A DNA stretch of 5,947 bases from an uncultured bacterium (GTDB lineage Bacteria > Actinomycetota > Coriobacteriia > Coriobacteriales > Coriobacteriaceae), in NCBI GenBank assembly GCA_905214895.1, contig CAJMNP010000058.1, positions 1 to 5,947 of the forward strand. Direction: 5' to 3'. The position numbers were made by a program, and so were the translations under genes. Position 1 is the first letter of the stretch. Each line of letters starts with the position of its first letter. Below are positions 1 through 5,516 of this stretch, in pieces. A model generated the notes under the pieces. That model saw only the letters and a program-made list of their open reading frames with translations. It was not told where the DNA came from and ran no database searches.

Positions 1-455
1 AACGCTTAGCACGCGCCAAAGCCGCCGCCGTTGCCGCCGAGCATGCCGAGCCCAATGAGCTGACGGTCGCGGCCGACACCATCGTCACCTTTGACGGCAA
101 GATTCTGGGCAAGCCGGCAACCGAGGACGAGGCGCGTACCATGCTCCGTGAGCTTTCGGGCCGCACGCACCAGGTCGCAACCGGCGTCTGCATCGTTAAG
201 GCAGGCGATACGGCCGCCCCACATGCCGCCGAGAGCCTGTCCTTTGTCGATGTGACCGACGTGACGTTCTACGAGCTCACCGACGAGCAGATCGAGCACT
301 ACGTCGCCTCGGGTGAGCCCATGGACAAGGCCGGCGCCTACGGCATTCAGGGCACAGGAGGACGCATGCTCGTGCATGATATATCGGGCGACTTCTATAA
401 CGTGGTGGGCCTACCCATCGCTCGCGTCGCGCGCGCGATTCAAAAGCTCTCGTAA
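1..455 (+). CDS. maf: Maf family nucleoside triphosphate pyrophosphatase, 5' end missing
   Basis: Maf proteins hydrolyse nucleoside triphosphates, including non-canonical or modified ones, to the monophosphate and pyrophosphate in the cytoplasm. They were first named for a link to septum inhibition. The window starts inside the gene; the first whole codon is at 3, leaving 150 residues of a family usually near 200. The N-terminal substrate-loop motif (LASxSPRR) is therefore outside. Visible family motifs, in order, are AADTIV (the Asp is the presumed catalytic residue), GKP, SGRTHQVATGV, GEPMDKAGAYGIQG and GDFYNVVGLP, with the C-terminal helix ending in AIQKLS. The motif order is intact with no frameshift. 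An intrinsic terminator follows the stop by 8 bases, so this is the last gene of its transcript. Assignment to the Maf family is very secure; the exact substrate class (dTTP/UTP type or 7-methyl-GTP type) cannot be settled from this fragment. Confidence 0.95.
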   Translation, partial: RLARAKAAAVAAEHAEPNELTVAADTIVTFDGKILGKPATEDEARTMLRELSGRTHQVATGVCIVKAGDTAAPHAAESLSFVDVTDVTFYELTDEQIEHYVASGEPMDKAGAYGIQGTGGRMLVHDISGDFYNVVGLPIARVARAIQKLS

Positions 456-463
456 TTGCACCT

Positions 464-495
464 GGCGCTGGGTATCCCCCAGCGCCTACAATTTT
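464..495 (+). terminator. Intrinsic terminator after maf
   Basis: A perfect 9-bp GC-rich stem, GGCGCTGGG (464-472) with CCCAGCGCC (478-486), has a 5-base loop. It is followed by TACAATTTT, a short T-rich run. It starts 8 bases after the maf stop and separates maf from the peptidase gene. The TACAAT just after the stem could also be read as a -10 box for the next gene, but I see no -35 box at the right distance. Confidence 0.8.
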
Positions 496-556
496 GGCGT
501 ACCGTACGGATCCCGACCGGGCACATGGCGCGGCGGAAAACCGATAGGAGTTAAAC

Positions 557-1558
557 ATGGATACACTGCTCGAGGCCATTGACGTCTGCGATGTCGATGG
601 CTTTTGCTATGGCAACTATACGGACGAGGAGGCCGGCACCGGTTGCACCGTAATCGTGGCACCCGAGGGCGCCACCGGCGGCGTTGACGTTCGCGGCGGT
701 GCTCCAGCATCGCGCGAAACCGACCTGCTGCGACCCGAGAACACCGTCGACAAGGTCCACGCCGTCTGCCTTTCGGGCGGATCGGCCTTTGGTCTGGAGG
801 CCGCAAGCGGCGTCGCCCGCGAGCTCGAGAGCCGCGGCATCGGCCTTCCCGTCGGCCCCACGCAGGTGCCTATCGTGTGCTCCAGCTGCATCTTCGACCT
901 CGCCTTTGGCGATCCCACCGTGCGCCCCGACATAGAAGCCGGCATCGCCGCCGTGCGCGAGGCACTCGACAACACCCCCACCACACTCGAGCAGGGCAAT
1001 GTGGGTGCCGGCACCGGCGCTACCGTAGGAAAGCTCATGGGCCCCGCCACCTGCATGAAGGCCGGCCTTGGCGCTGCCGCCGTGGCGCTCGGCCCTGTCA
1101 AGGTGGGTGCCGTGGTCTCGGTCAACGCCTGCGGCAACGTCGTCGACCCGACCACGGGCGAATGGGTAGCCGGCATGCGCGCCGCAGCCGATAGCGACCA
1201 GATCGTCGACATGGAGCTCGCCGCTTTTGCCGCCGCCGGCTCTATGCAGATGCCGCTCGACCGCACCAACACCACCATCAGCTGCATCGTCACCAACGTG
1301 GAGCTCACTAAGGCCCAGGCCACCAAGGTCTCCCAGATGGCAGCAGACGCCTACGCGCACGCCATTCGCCCCACGCATACCACCAACGACGGCGACACCA
1401 TCTACACCCTCGCCAGCGGCAAATTGGGCACCCAAGCAAGCGCCGCCATTCCCCTAGACCTGCTGGGCATGCTCGCCGTAAGGGCCCTACAGACCGCCAT
1501 CGTAAACGGAGCCAAAACCGCCAAAACCTCCCACGGCATCCCCGGCGCCGCGAAGTAG
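557..1558 (+). CDS. P1 family (S58, DmpA/NylC-like) self-processing peptidase
   Basis: This is a 333-residue member of the P1/S58 N-terminal-nucleophile family, which includes the aminopeptidase DmpA, beta-peptidyl aminopeptidases and the nylon-oligomer hydrolase NylC. These proteins are made as one chain and cut themselves before a Thr or Ser, which becomes the nucleophile of the mature alpha/beta enzyme. Motifs seen: VRGGAP (45-50), RETDLL (53-58), CLSGGSAFGLEAASGV (71-86), GAGTGATVGK (150-159), and NTT at 238-240, where cleavage between N238 and T239 is predicted. DGD at 278-280 lies 39 and 41 residues after T239, the spacing I recall for the two catalytic Asp residues of NylC. K159 and N190 are candidates for the remaining catalytic residues. 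The start is supported by AGGAG at 546-550, six bases before ATG. No signal peptide or membrane segment is seen, so it is probably cytoplasmic. There are nine Cys residues. The natural substrate is unknown. It sits alone between the maf terminator and a long 3' hairpin. Confidence 0.93.
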   Translation: MDTLLEAIDVCDVDGFCYGNYTDEEAGTGCTVIVAPEGATGGVDVRGGAPASRETDLLRPENTVDKVHAVCLSGGSAFGLEAASGVARELESRGIGLPVGPTQVPIVCSSCIFDLAFGDPTVRPDIEAGIAAVREALDNTPTTLEQGNVGAGTGATVGKLMGPATCMKAGLGAAAVALGPVKVGAVVSVNACGNVVDPTTGEWVAGMRAAADSDQIVDMELAAFAAAGSMQMPLDRTNTTISCIVTNVELTKAQATKVSQMAADAYAHAIRPTHTTNDGDTIYTLASGKLGTQASAAIPLDLLGMLAVRALQTAIVNGAKTAKTSHGIPGAAK

Positions 1559-1570
1559 CCTAACCTGACC

Positions 1571-1695
1571 GGTTGCCCGGTGGGGCTTGGTTATGTTTGC
1601 TGCTCTACAGTCCTGGCTCGCACGAAGAGCACATTAAGTGCTCTTCGGCTCGTGCGGAACTCGCGACAAACATAACCAAGCTCCACCGGGCAACC
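1571..1695 (+). repeat. Long 3' hairpin element, copy 1 (after peptidase gene)
   Basis: The element starts 12 bases after the peptidase stop. Outer arms 1571-1599 and 1667-1695 are 29 bases each and complementary throughout except one G:T pair (1584 with 1682). Inside are 7 bases, a 55-base core (1607-1661), 5 bases, then the second arm. The core carries GTCCT (1610-1614), an apical stem CGAAGAGCAC/GTGCTCTTCG (1623-1632 with 1638-1647) with loop ATTAA, and TGCGGAA (1653-1659). The core recurs inverted at 1816-1869. No T-run follows the second arm, so it is not a textbook intrinsic terminator in either direction. It could be a transcribed 3' structure, a terminator of unusual type, or a small non-coding mobile repeat; no target-site duplication is seen. 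Confidence 0.85.
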
Positions 1696-1728
1696 TACTC
1701 AACAAGATCCCTTTCAGCCCAGGCCCCT

Positions 1729-1785
1729 GTGTACCGCGCGTCCAAGATCTTCAAATTCAAACAATCCCAGAATCGATACTTATAG
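1729..1785 (+). pseudogene. Relic 3' end of a family 2 glycosyltransferase gene
   Basis: Read on the plus strand, 1732-1761 encodes YRASKIFKFK. The C-terminus of the intact glycosyltransferase on the minus strand is YRLASKIFKFN. The two share 17 identical bases (1744-1760 against 1936-1952, inverted). Beyond that, aligned codons differ mostly at third positions (CGC/CGT, GCG/GCC, TCC/TCA), with one codon (CTT) missing from the relic. This pattern suggests descent from a coding paralogue rather than a chance inverted repeat. The frame runs on for eight codons to TAG at 1783-1785. No upstream body of the gene remains, because hairpin copy 1 lies immediately before. The alternative is a simple inverted duplication of the gene's tail. 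The length is too short for certainty. Confidence 0.45.
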
Positions 1786-1789
1786 CAGA

Positions 1790-1899
1790 GGCCCCTTGGC
1801 CTTTAGTTTGATACAAGTTCCGCACGAGCCGGAAAGCACTTAATGTGCTTTCCGTGCGAGCAGGACTGTTCGCAGTAGCAAACTAAAGGCCAAGGGGCC
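1790..1899 (-). repeat. Long 3' hairpin element, copy 2 (after glycosyltransferase gene)
   Basis: Outer arms 1790-1810 and 1879-1899 are 21 bases each and perfectly complementary. They are unrelated in sequence to those of copy 1 apart from the inner GTTTG/CAAAC ends. The core (1816-1869) is the reverse complement of the copy 1 core, with four substitutions and one single-base indel. Its apical stem is CGGAAAGCAC/GTGCTTTCCG (1830-1839 with 1845-1854), loop TTAAT. In the minus sense it lies 32 bases beyond the glycosyltransferase stop and has the same box order as copy 1 (GTCCT, stem-loop, TGCGGAA). Copies 1 and 2 thus face each other, each in the sense of its own upstream gene. No T-run follows it. 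Confidence 0.85.
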
Positions 1900-1931
1900 C
1901 AGTCAACCTATCAGCAGCGATTACTCAGCAG

Positions 1932-2963
1932 CTAGTTGAATTTGAAGATCTTTGAGGCAAGACGGTATAGGCCGAGTGTGGTTTTGTCGCCAGCGCGGCC
2001 ACGCAGATTGGTAAAGAAGCCGACCACGCCGTAGCGAGCACGACGATACATGCGCTCGTCGTAGGCCTTTAAATCGCTCCATAGCGTCTTCAGGCGCTCA
2101 TCAGCGAAATCCTCATCGGATAGCTTGGTAAGCACCGAGCAGATCGCCATCATCATGGTGAAATAGCCCATCATGTACGAGCGCAGACGCGACGACTCAA
2201 CATCGCTGTACAGGTGGAACGATTCCATCATGATGCGCGTAACGCGGAACTGCTGGTCCAGGCGTTTAACCATCGTCGCCTCGTTAACGCTCTGGCCCTC
2301 GCGACCGATAAAGTAGCGGTAGAGGTCGATATCGGCGTAATAGATAGTCTTGCAACGCGGCAGCGGCACGTAAGCGTAGATGTTGTCTACATAGAACGTG
2401 TGCGGCGGCATGGGAAGGTTGGACTCGCGCAGTACATCCGTGCGATAGCACAGGCTGTGCATGAGTAGGTTCTGGTCCAGACGGAAATGACCAATCTGAT
2501 CCCAAGTAAAAATCTTTTTGCGCGGCAGGGCAAACTTGTAACCGATAGCGGTATGCGTGCCCTCGTAAACCTTCTCGTACACGTAGTTCGAGATAAACAG
2601 GTCGACGCGCTGATCGCGCTCCTCAAAGCCGCGCAGGATCGAAAGCATGGTCGAAAGGGCTGCGCCGTCGAGCCAGTCGTCCGAGTCGACGACCTTGTAG
2701 TAGGTGCCCTGTGCCTCGCGCAGGCCCGAAAGGACGGCGATACCGTGGCCGCCGTTCTCCTGGTGCACCGCACGGATGATACCGGGATAACGCGCCTCCC
2801 ACTCATCGGCTTTAGCTGCCGTCTCGTCCTTGGAACCGTCGTCGACGATGATGATCTCGATATCGGTAGCGAAATTGCTCCCCTCCAAAATGGAGGTGAT
2901 GCAATGGTCCATGTCCTTGGCGGCGTTATACGAGGGAATACCGAATGTTATGACTTTATGCAT
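1932..2963 (-). CDS. Family 2 (GT-A) glycosyltransferase
   Basis: The 343-residue product transfers a sugar from a nucleotide donor to a glycan acceptor, probably at the inner face of the membrane. GT-A features are plain: ITFGIPSYN at the N-terminus (5-13), VDDGSKD (40-46), HQENGGHG (67-74), and the metal- and nucleotide-binding VDSDDW (92-97). An alpha-helical, basic C-terminal third ends in SKIFKFN. No membrane span is evident, so any membrane contact would be peripheral. I chose ATG 2963-2961 because the family fold begins right after it and it gives an 8-base ATGCATAA overlap with the glf stop, typical of translational coupling. The in-frame ATG at 2981 would add six residues (MRLSPA). 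Neither start has a good Shine-Dalgarno sequence. The neighbouring glf makes UDP-galactofuranose, so a galactofuranosyl donor is plausible but unproven. Acceptor and linkage cannot be read from the sequence. Confidence 0.92.
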   Translation of the reverse strand: MHKVITFGIPSYNAAKDMDHCITSILEGSNFATDIEIIIVDDGSKDETAAKADEWEARYPGIIRAVHQENGGHGIAVLSGLREAQGTYYKVVDSDDWLDGAALSTMLSILRGFEERDQRVDLFISNYVYEKVYEGTHTAIGYKFALPRKKIFTWDQIGHFRLDQNLLMHSLCYRTDVLRESNLPMPPHTFYVDNIYAYVPLPRCKTIYYADIDLYRYFIGREGQSVNEATMVKRLDQQFRVTRIMMESFHLYSDVESSRLRSYMMGYFTMMMAICSVLTKLSDEDFADERLKTLWSDLKAYDERMYRRARYGVVGFFTNLRGRAGDKTTLGLYRLASKIFKFN

Positions 2964-4158
2964 GGCAGGCGATAATCTCATCCGAAAGATCGAGGGCGGA
3001 ATTGGTCACGGCGTCCATATCGTAGTAACGATACTCGGCCAGACGACCCACCGGGTGGAAGTTCGTCAGGTTCTGGACGCGCTCAAGATAGCGCTCATAG
3101 AGCTCACGGTTCTCGGGCTCAAGAATGGCGTAGTACGGCGTCTCGCCCGAGCCGGGCGTATAGGCCTTGGAGTACTCCTTCATGATGGTGGTCTTGCCGG
3201 GCAGGACCTGACCAGTCATGTTCTTGAACTCGGTGATACGCGTGTAATCCTCGCTCGTGGTGTAATTGACGGTGCCCACGGGCTGGAACTGGTCCATATC
3301 GAGCGTCTCGAACTTCATATCGAGCGTACGGTACGGCAGAGCGCCCAGATCAAGGCCAAACAGCTCATCGAGCGGACCGGTATAGACGATCTCGCCGCCA
3401 TAGACCTTACCGTCGATCTTGACGGTGGTCTCGTCGATCTCAAAGAGATCGCGGGCGTCCACGTCGCAGAACACGTCGATCAGGTCGTGGTCGAGCATAT
3501 GCTCGAACAACGCCGTGTAGCCGTCCTGCGGCATACCCTGGAAGGGAGCCTGCGGGAAGTAGCGGTCATCGTCGCCCACAAAGACGGGAACGCGGCCGGT
3601 AATCGAGGGATCGATCTGGTCGGGCGTCTGGCCCCACTGCTTCATGGTGTAATGCAAAAAGACGTTCTCGTAGACGTAATCGGCGACCTCTGCCAGGTCG
3701 GGATCGTTCTTCTTGCGCAGCTCCATGATGGGCACCTTGACGTCGCGGCCAAAGGTCTCCACGAGCTTTTGATACAGCTCCTCGCCGCGCTCATCACCAA
3801 AGGCGAGCTTGAGACTCGCATGGTTGAAGGGCACGGGCATAAGGGTACCGTTGATGTTGGCGAGCACCTTGTGCTGATAATCCGTCCACTTGGTAAAGCG
3901 CGACAGGAAATTGTGCACGCGCTCGTTAAAGGTGTGATAGATATGCGGACCGTACTCGTGGATCAGGATTCCGGCCTCGTCAGTGCAGTCATAGGCATTA
4001 CCCGCAATGTGGCTACGGCGCTCCAAAACGGCAACACGATAGCCGATGGTCTCGGCAAGACGGCGGGCGCAAACGGCACCGGCATATCCAGCACCGACGA
4101 CAATCATGTCGTACGCGCCAGCGTTAAAGCCTTCAGGCAGGCCTGAGGTAATCTGCAT
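2956..4158 (-). CDS. glf: UDP-galactopyranose mutase
   Basis: This 400-residue flavoenzyme interconverts UDP-galactopyranose and UDP-galactofuranose using reduced FAD, supplying the furanose donor for cell-surface glycans. The Rossmann FAD-binding motif VGAGYAGAVCARRLAE is at 21-36. Next come ERRSHIAGNAYD (46-57), EYGPHIYHTF (68-77), FLHYTMKQWG (167-176, with the substrate-stacking Trp175), TRITEFK (306-312) and GRLAEYRYYDMDAV (371-384), the C-terminal substrate and flavin motif. Length and motif order match bacterial Glf. It has about a dozen more residues before the Rossmann strand than many homologues. ATG at 4158 is backed by AAGGAG at 4164-4169 (minus strand), five bases upstream. It is the first gene of a two-gene minus-strand unit and its stop overlaps the start of the glycosyltransferase gene. 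Confidence 0.96.
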   Translation of the reverse strand: MQITSGLPEGFNAGAYDMIVVGAGYAGAVCARRLAETIGYRVAVLERRSHIAGNAYDCTDEAGILIHEYGPHIYHTFNERVHNFLSRFTKWTDYQHKVLANINGTLMPVPFNHASLKLAFGDERGEELYQKLVETFGRDVKVPIMELRKKNDPDLAEVADYVYENVFLHYTMKQWGQTPDQIDPSITGRVPVFVGDDDRYFPQAPFQGMPQDGYTALFEHMLDHDLIDVFCDVDARDLFEIDETTVKIDGKVYGGEIVYTGPLDELFGLDLGALPYRTLDMKFETLDMDQFQPVGTVNYTTSEDYTRITEFKNMTGQVLPGKTTIMKEYSKAYTPGSGETPYYAILEPENRELYERYLERVQNLTNFHPVGRLAEYRYYDMDAVTNSALDLSDEIIACHA

Positions 4159-4172
4159 CGATACTCCTTGTC

Positions 4173-4202
4173 AAAAGCCACGAGCTCGTTAGCTGGGCTT
4201 TT
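4173..4202 (-). promoter_or_regulatory. Possible hairpin in the glf leader next to the ribosome binding site
   Basis: AAAAGCC (4173-4179) and GGCTTTT (4196-4202) are complementary 7-base arms around a segment containing the palindrome ACGAGCTCGT. In the minus-strand RNA the hairpin ends in UUUU three bases before the AAGGAG of glf. It looks like a weak terminator or a leader structure that could limit glf translation. The stem is short and the role is inference. Confidence 0.3.
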
Positions 4203-4220
4203 CTCGAACATTCTTCGAGA
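4202..4220. promoter_or_regulatory. Unidentified dyad, candidate operator
   Basis: TCTCGAA and TTCGAGA (4202-4208 and 4214-4220) form a perfect 7-base inverted repeat around CATTC. The dyad lies just downstream of the putative glf -10 box and about 37 bases upstream of the putative pta -10 box. A dimeric regulator could act there on glf, or it could be a leader hairpin. It does not fit a LexA box: the spacing is one base short and the right half lacks the expected G. Confidence 0.35.
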
Positions 4221-4236
4221 CATATTTATCAGAGCG

Positions 4237-4242
4237 ATTATA
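4237..4242 (-). promoter_or_regulatory. Candidate -10 box for glf-glycosyltransferase
   Basis: A perfect TATAAT on the minus strand lies in the AT-richest part of the intergenic region, 79 bases upstream of the glf ATG. No convincing -35 box is seen at 16-18 bases, so a regulator or an unusual promoter class may be needed. Confidence 0.4.
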
Positions 4243-4256
4243 GCGCTAATGCGTCC

Positions 4257-4262
4257 TATAAT
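4257..4262 (+). promoter_or_regulatory. Candidate -10 box for pta
   Basis: A perfect TATAAT on the plus strand lies 127 bases before the pta ATG and implies a leader of about 120 bases. The -35 region (about 4234-4239, gcgatt) is poor and overlaps the opposing glf -10 box, so the two promoters may compete. Confidence 0.4.
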
Positions 4263-4315
4263 GAGCTTGCCACACAAGGAAAGCTCAAGCGCCGCGGCGT
4301 ACATAATTGAAAGGT

Positions 4316-4336
4316 AAACCCGCTAGCAGCGGGTTT
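4316..4336 (+). terminator. Terminator-like hairpin in the pta leader
   Basis: AAACCCGCT (4316-4324) and AGCGGGTTT (4328-4336) form a perfect 9-bp stem with a 3-base loop, followed by ATTCG. It lies between the candidate pta promoter and the pta ribosome binding site, 43 bases before AAGGAG. It could attenuate pta, end a short leader RNA, or only shape the 5' end of the message. The T-run is weak. Confidence 0.45.
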
Positions 4337-4389
4337 ATTCGTGAGCAGCCGGGCGCCTGGAGCTTAGCGAAACGCTTGTAAGGAGTAAC

Positions 4390-5370
4390 ATGAGCGATTT
4401 CCTAAACCGTATGAAGTCTGCCGCCAAGGCCGACCTTAAGACCATCGTCCTGCCCGAGGGCGAGGATCCGCGCACCATCGTCGCGGCCAACAAGATCATC
4501 GAGGAAGGACTGGCCAACATCGTCATCCTGGGCGATCCCAACGAGATCAACGTCCCCGGCGCCACCGTCATCGATCCGCGCAACGCCGAGAAGCACGAGG
4601 AGTACGCGCAGAAGTTTGCCGAGCTCCGCGCCAAGAAGGGCGTTACCATCGAGCAGGCTCGCGCCCAGGTGATGGACGCCACCTACTTTGGCACCATGAT
4701 GGTCAAGATGGGCGACGCCGACGGCCTGGTCTCCGGTGCCTGCCACTCCACCGCCGACACCCTGCGCCCCGCGCTCCAGATCCTCAAGACCGCTCCGGGC
4801 ACCAAGCTGGTCTCGGCTTTCTTCGTGATGTGCACCGACACCCCGCAGTTCGGTACCGACGGCACGCTGATCTTCGCCGACTGCGGCCTCAACATCAACC
4901 CGTCCTCCGACGAGCTCTCCGAGATCGCCATCGCCTCGGCCCACTCCTGGTCCACCTTCATGGGCAATGTTGAGCCGCACGTGGCCATGCTCTCCTACTC
5001 CACCATGGGCTCCGCTGGCGGCGAGGTCGCCAAGAAGGTCCAGGAGGCCGTGAAGTTCTGCAAGGAGAAGGCACCCGAGCTCGCCATCGATGGCGACCTG
5101 CAGCTCGATGCCGCTATCGTCCCCACCGTCGCCCAGCTCAAGGCTCCCGGCTCCTCCGTCGCCGGTAAGGCCAACGTGCTCGTGTTCCCCGACCTCGAGG
5201 CAGGCAACATCGGCTACAAGCTGGTCCAGCGCTTCGCCGGCGCCGACGCTTACGGCCCCATTCTGCAGGGCATCGCCAAGCCGGTCAACGACCTGTCGCG
5301 CGGCTGCTCTGCCGACGACATCGTGGGTGTCGTAGCCATCACCGCCGTCCAGGCTCAGATGGCTGAGTAG
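4390..5370 (+). CDS. pta: Phosphate acetyltransferase (short form)
   Basis: This 326-residue cytoplasmic enzyme converts acetyl-CoA and phosphate to acetyl phosphate and CoA. Acetate kinase then uses acetyl phosphate to make ATP, the main energy-saving step of many fermenting anaerobes. The length matches the short, catalytic-domain-only class, without the N-terminal regulatory domain of enterobacterial Pta. Landmarks: LPEGEDPRT (21-29), DGLVSGACHSTADTLRPALQ (111-130), ADCGLNINPS (163-172), LSYSTMGSAGG (201-211), DGDLQLDAA (234-242), FPDLEAGNIGYK (266-277) and KPVNDLSRGCS (297-307). Arg304 in LSRG corresponds to the CoA- and phosphate-contacting Arg known in this family. ATG is preceded by AAGGAG (4380-4385) with a four-base gap. 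Codon choice is strongly biased to C/G-ending codons, as in a highly expressed gene. ackA lies downstream but on the opposite strand. Confidence 0.97.
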   Translation: MSDFLNRMKSAAKADLKTIVLPEGEDPRTIVAANKIIEEGLANIVILGDPNEINVPGATVIDPRNAEKHEEYAQKFAELRAKKGVTIEQARAQVMDATYFGTMMVKMGDADGLVSGACHSTADTLRPALQILKTAPGTKLVSAFFVMCTDTPQFGTDGTLIFADCGLNINPSSDELSEIAIASAHSWSTFMGNVEPHVAMLSYSTMGSAGGEVAKKVQEAVKFCKEKAPELAIDGDLQLDAAIVPTVAQLKAPGSSVAGKANVLVFPDLEAGNIGYKLVQRFAGADAYGPILQGIAKPVNDLSRGCSADDIVGVVAITAVQAQMAE

Positions 5371-5385
5371 CGGACGCACTCGCCC

Positions 5386-5516
5386 GAAGGCCGTACGGGC
5401 TAACCCCTGAAAACGTCCTCGACCAATGAAACGCCCCCGTTCTGCTCCTTCGGAGCTACGAACGGGGGTGTTTCTGGTCTGCGGAATGTTTTCAGGGGTT
5501 AGCCCGTACGGCCTTC
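5386..5516 (+). repeat. Long 3' hairpin element, copy 3 (after pta)
   Basis: The element starts 15 bases after the pta stop. Outer arms 5386-5414 and 5488-5516 are 29 bases and perfectly complementary, and they share no sequence with the arms of copies 1 and 2. Inside, the 5' side reads GTCCTCGACC (5415-5424) and the 3' side ends in TGCGGAA (5480-5486). Both match the boxes that flank the apical stem in copies 1 and 2, in the same order and in the sense of pta. The apical stem itself is different and longer. It is a third, more distant member of the same architecture. Confidence 0.75.
5428..5474 (+). terminator. Apical stem-loop of copy 3, probable pta terminator
   Basis: GAAACGCCCCCGTTC (5428-5442) pairs with GAACGGGGGTGTTTC (5460-5474) over 15 bp with one G:T pair. 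A smaller GCTCC/GGAGC hairpin sits in the loop (5444-5456). The descending arm has TGTTTCTGG after the G-run, so transcripts from pta could terminate here. The stem can also form from the opposite strand. Confidence 0.55.

Noticed and set aside
551..1435. Long open frame of 294 codons on the minus strand opposite the peptidase gene
   Set aside because: It is an antisense shadow of a GC-rich gene; the plus-strand product has clear P1-family motifs while this product has low-complexity Gly/Ala/His-rich sequence and no recognisable domain.
1571..1899. Insertion sequence or MITE with terminal inverted repeats
   Set aside because: The outer repeats differ between copies, no target-site duplication flanks either element, and no transposase is present; a mobile origin is not excluded but not supported.
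1571..1899. CRISPR array or integron attC sites
   Set aside because: There are only two copies, inverted to each other, without regular direct repeats or spacers. attC sites have conserved ends and a variable centre, which is the opposite of what is seen.
2830..4146. Open frame of 438 codons on the plus strand opposite glf and the glycosyltransferase gene
   Set aside because: It spans the junction of two well-supported minus-strand genes and has no family motif; it arises from codon bias on the other strand.
4169..4174. TTGACA on the minus strand as a -35 box
   Set aside because: It overlaps the Shine-Dalgarno region of glf, and the hexamer 17 bases downstream (TTACCT) lies inside the coding region; coincidence is the simpler reading.
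4202..4220. LexA (SOS) box
   Set aside because: The Gram-positive LexA pattern CGAAC-N4-GTTCG needs one more base and a G at the right half-site; the dyad is reported only as an unidentified operator candidate.
4261..4317. 18-codon reading frame (ATG inside the TATAAT box, stop at 4315-4317) as a leader peptide for pta
   Set aside because: Its ATG overlaps the candidate -10 box, so it would not be in the transcript from that promoter, and there is no ribosome binding site.
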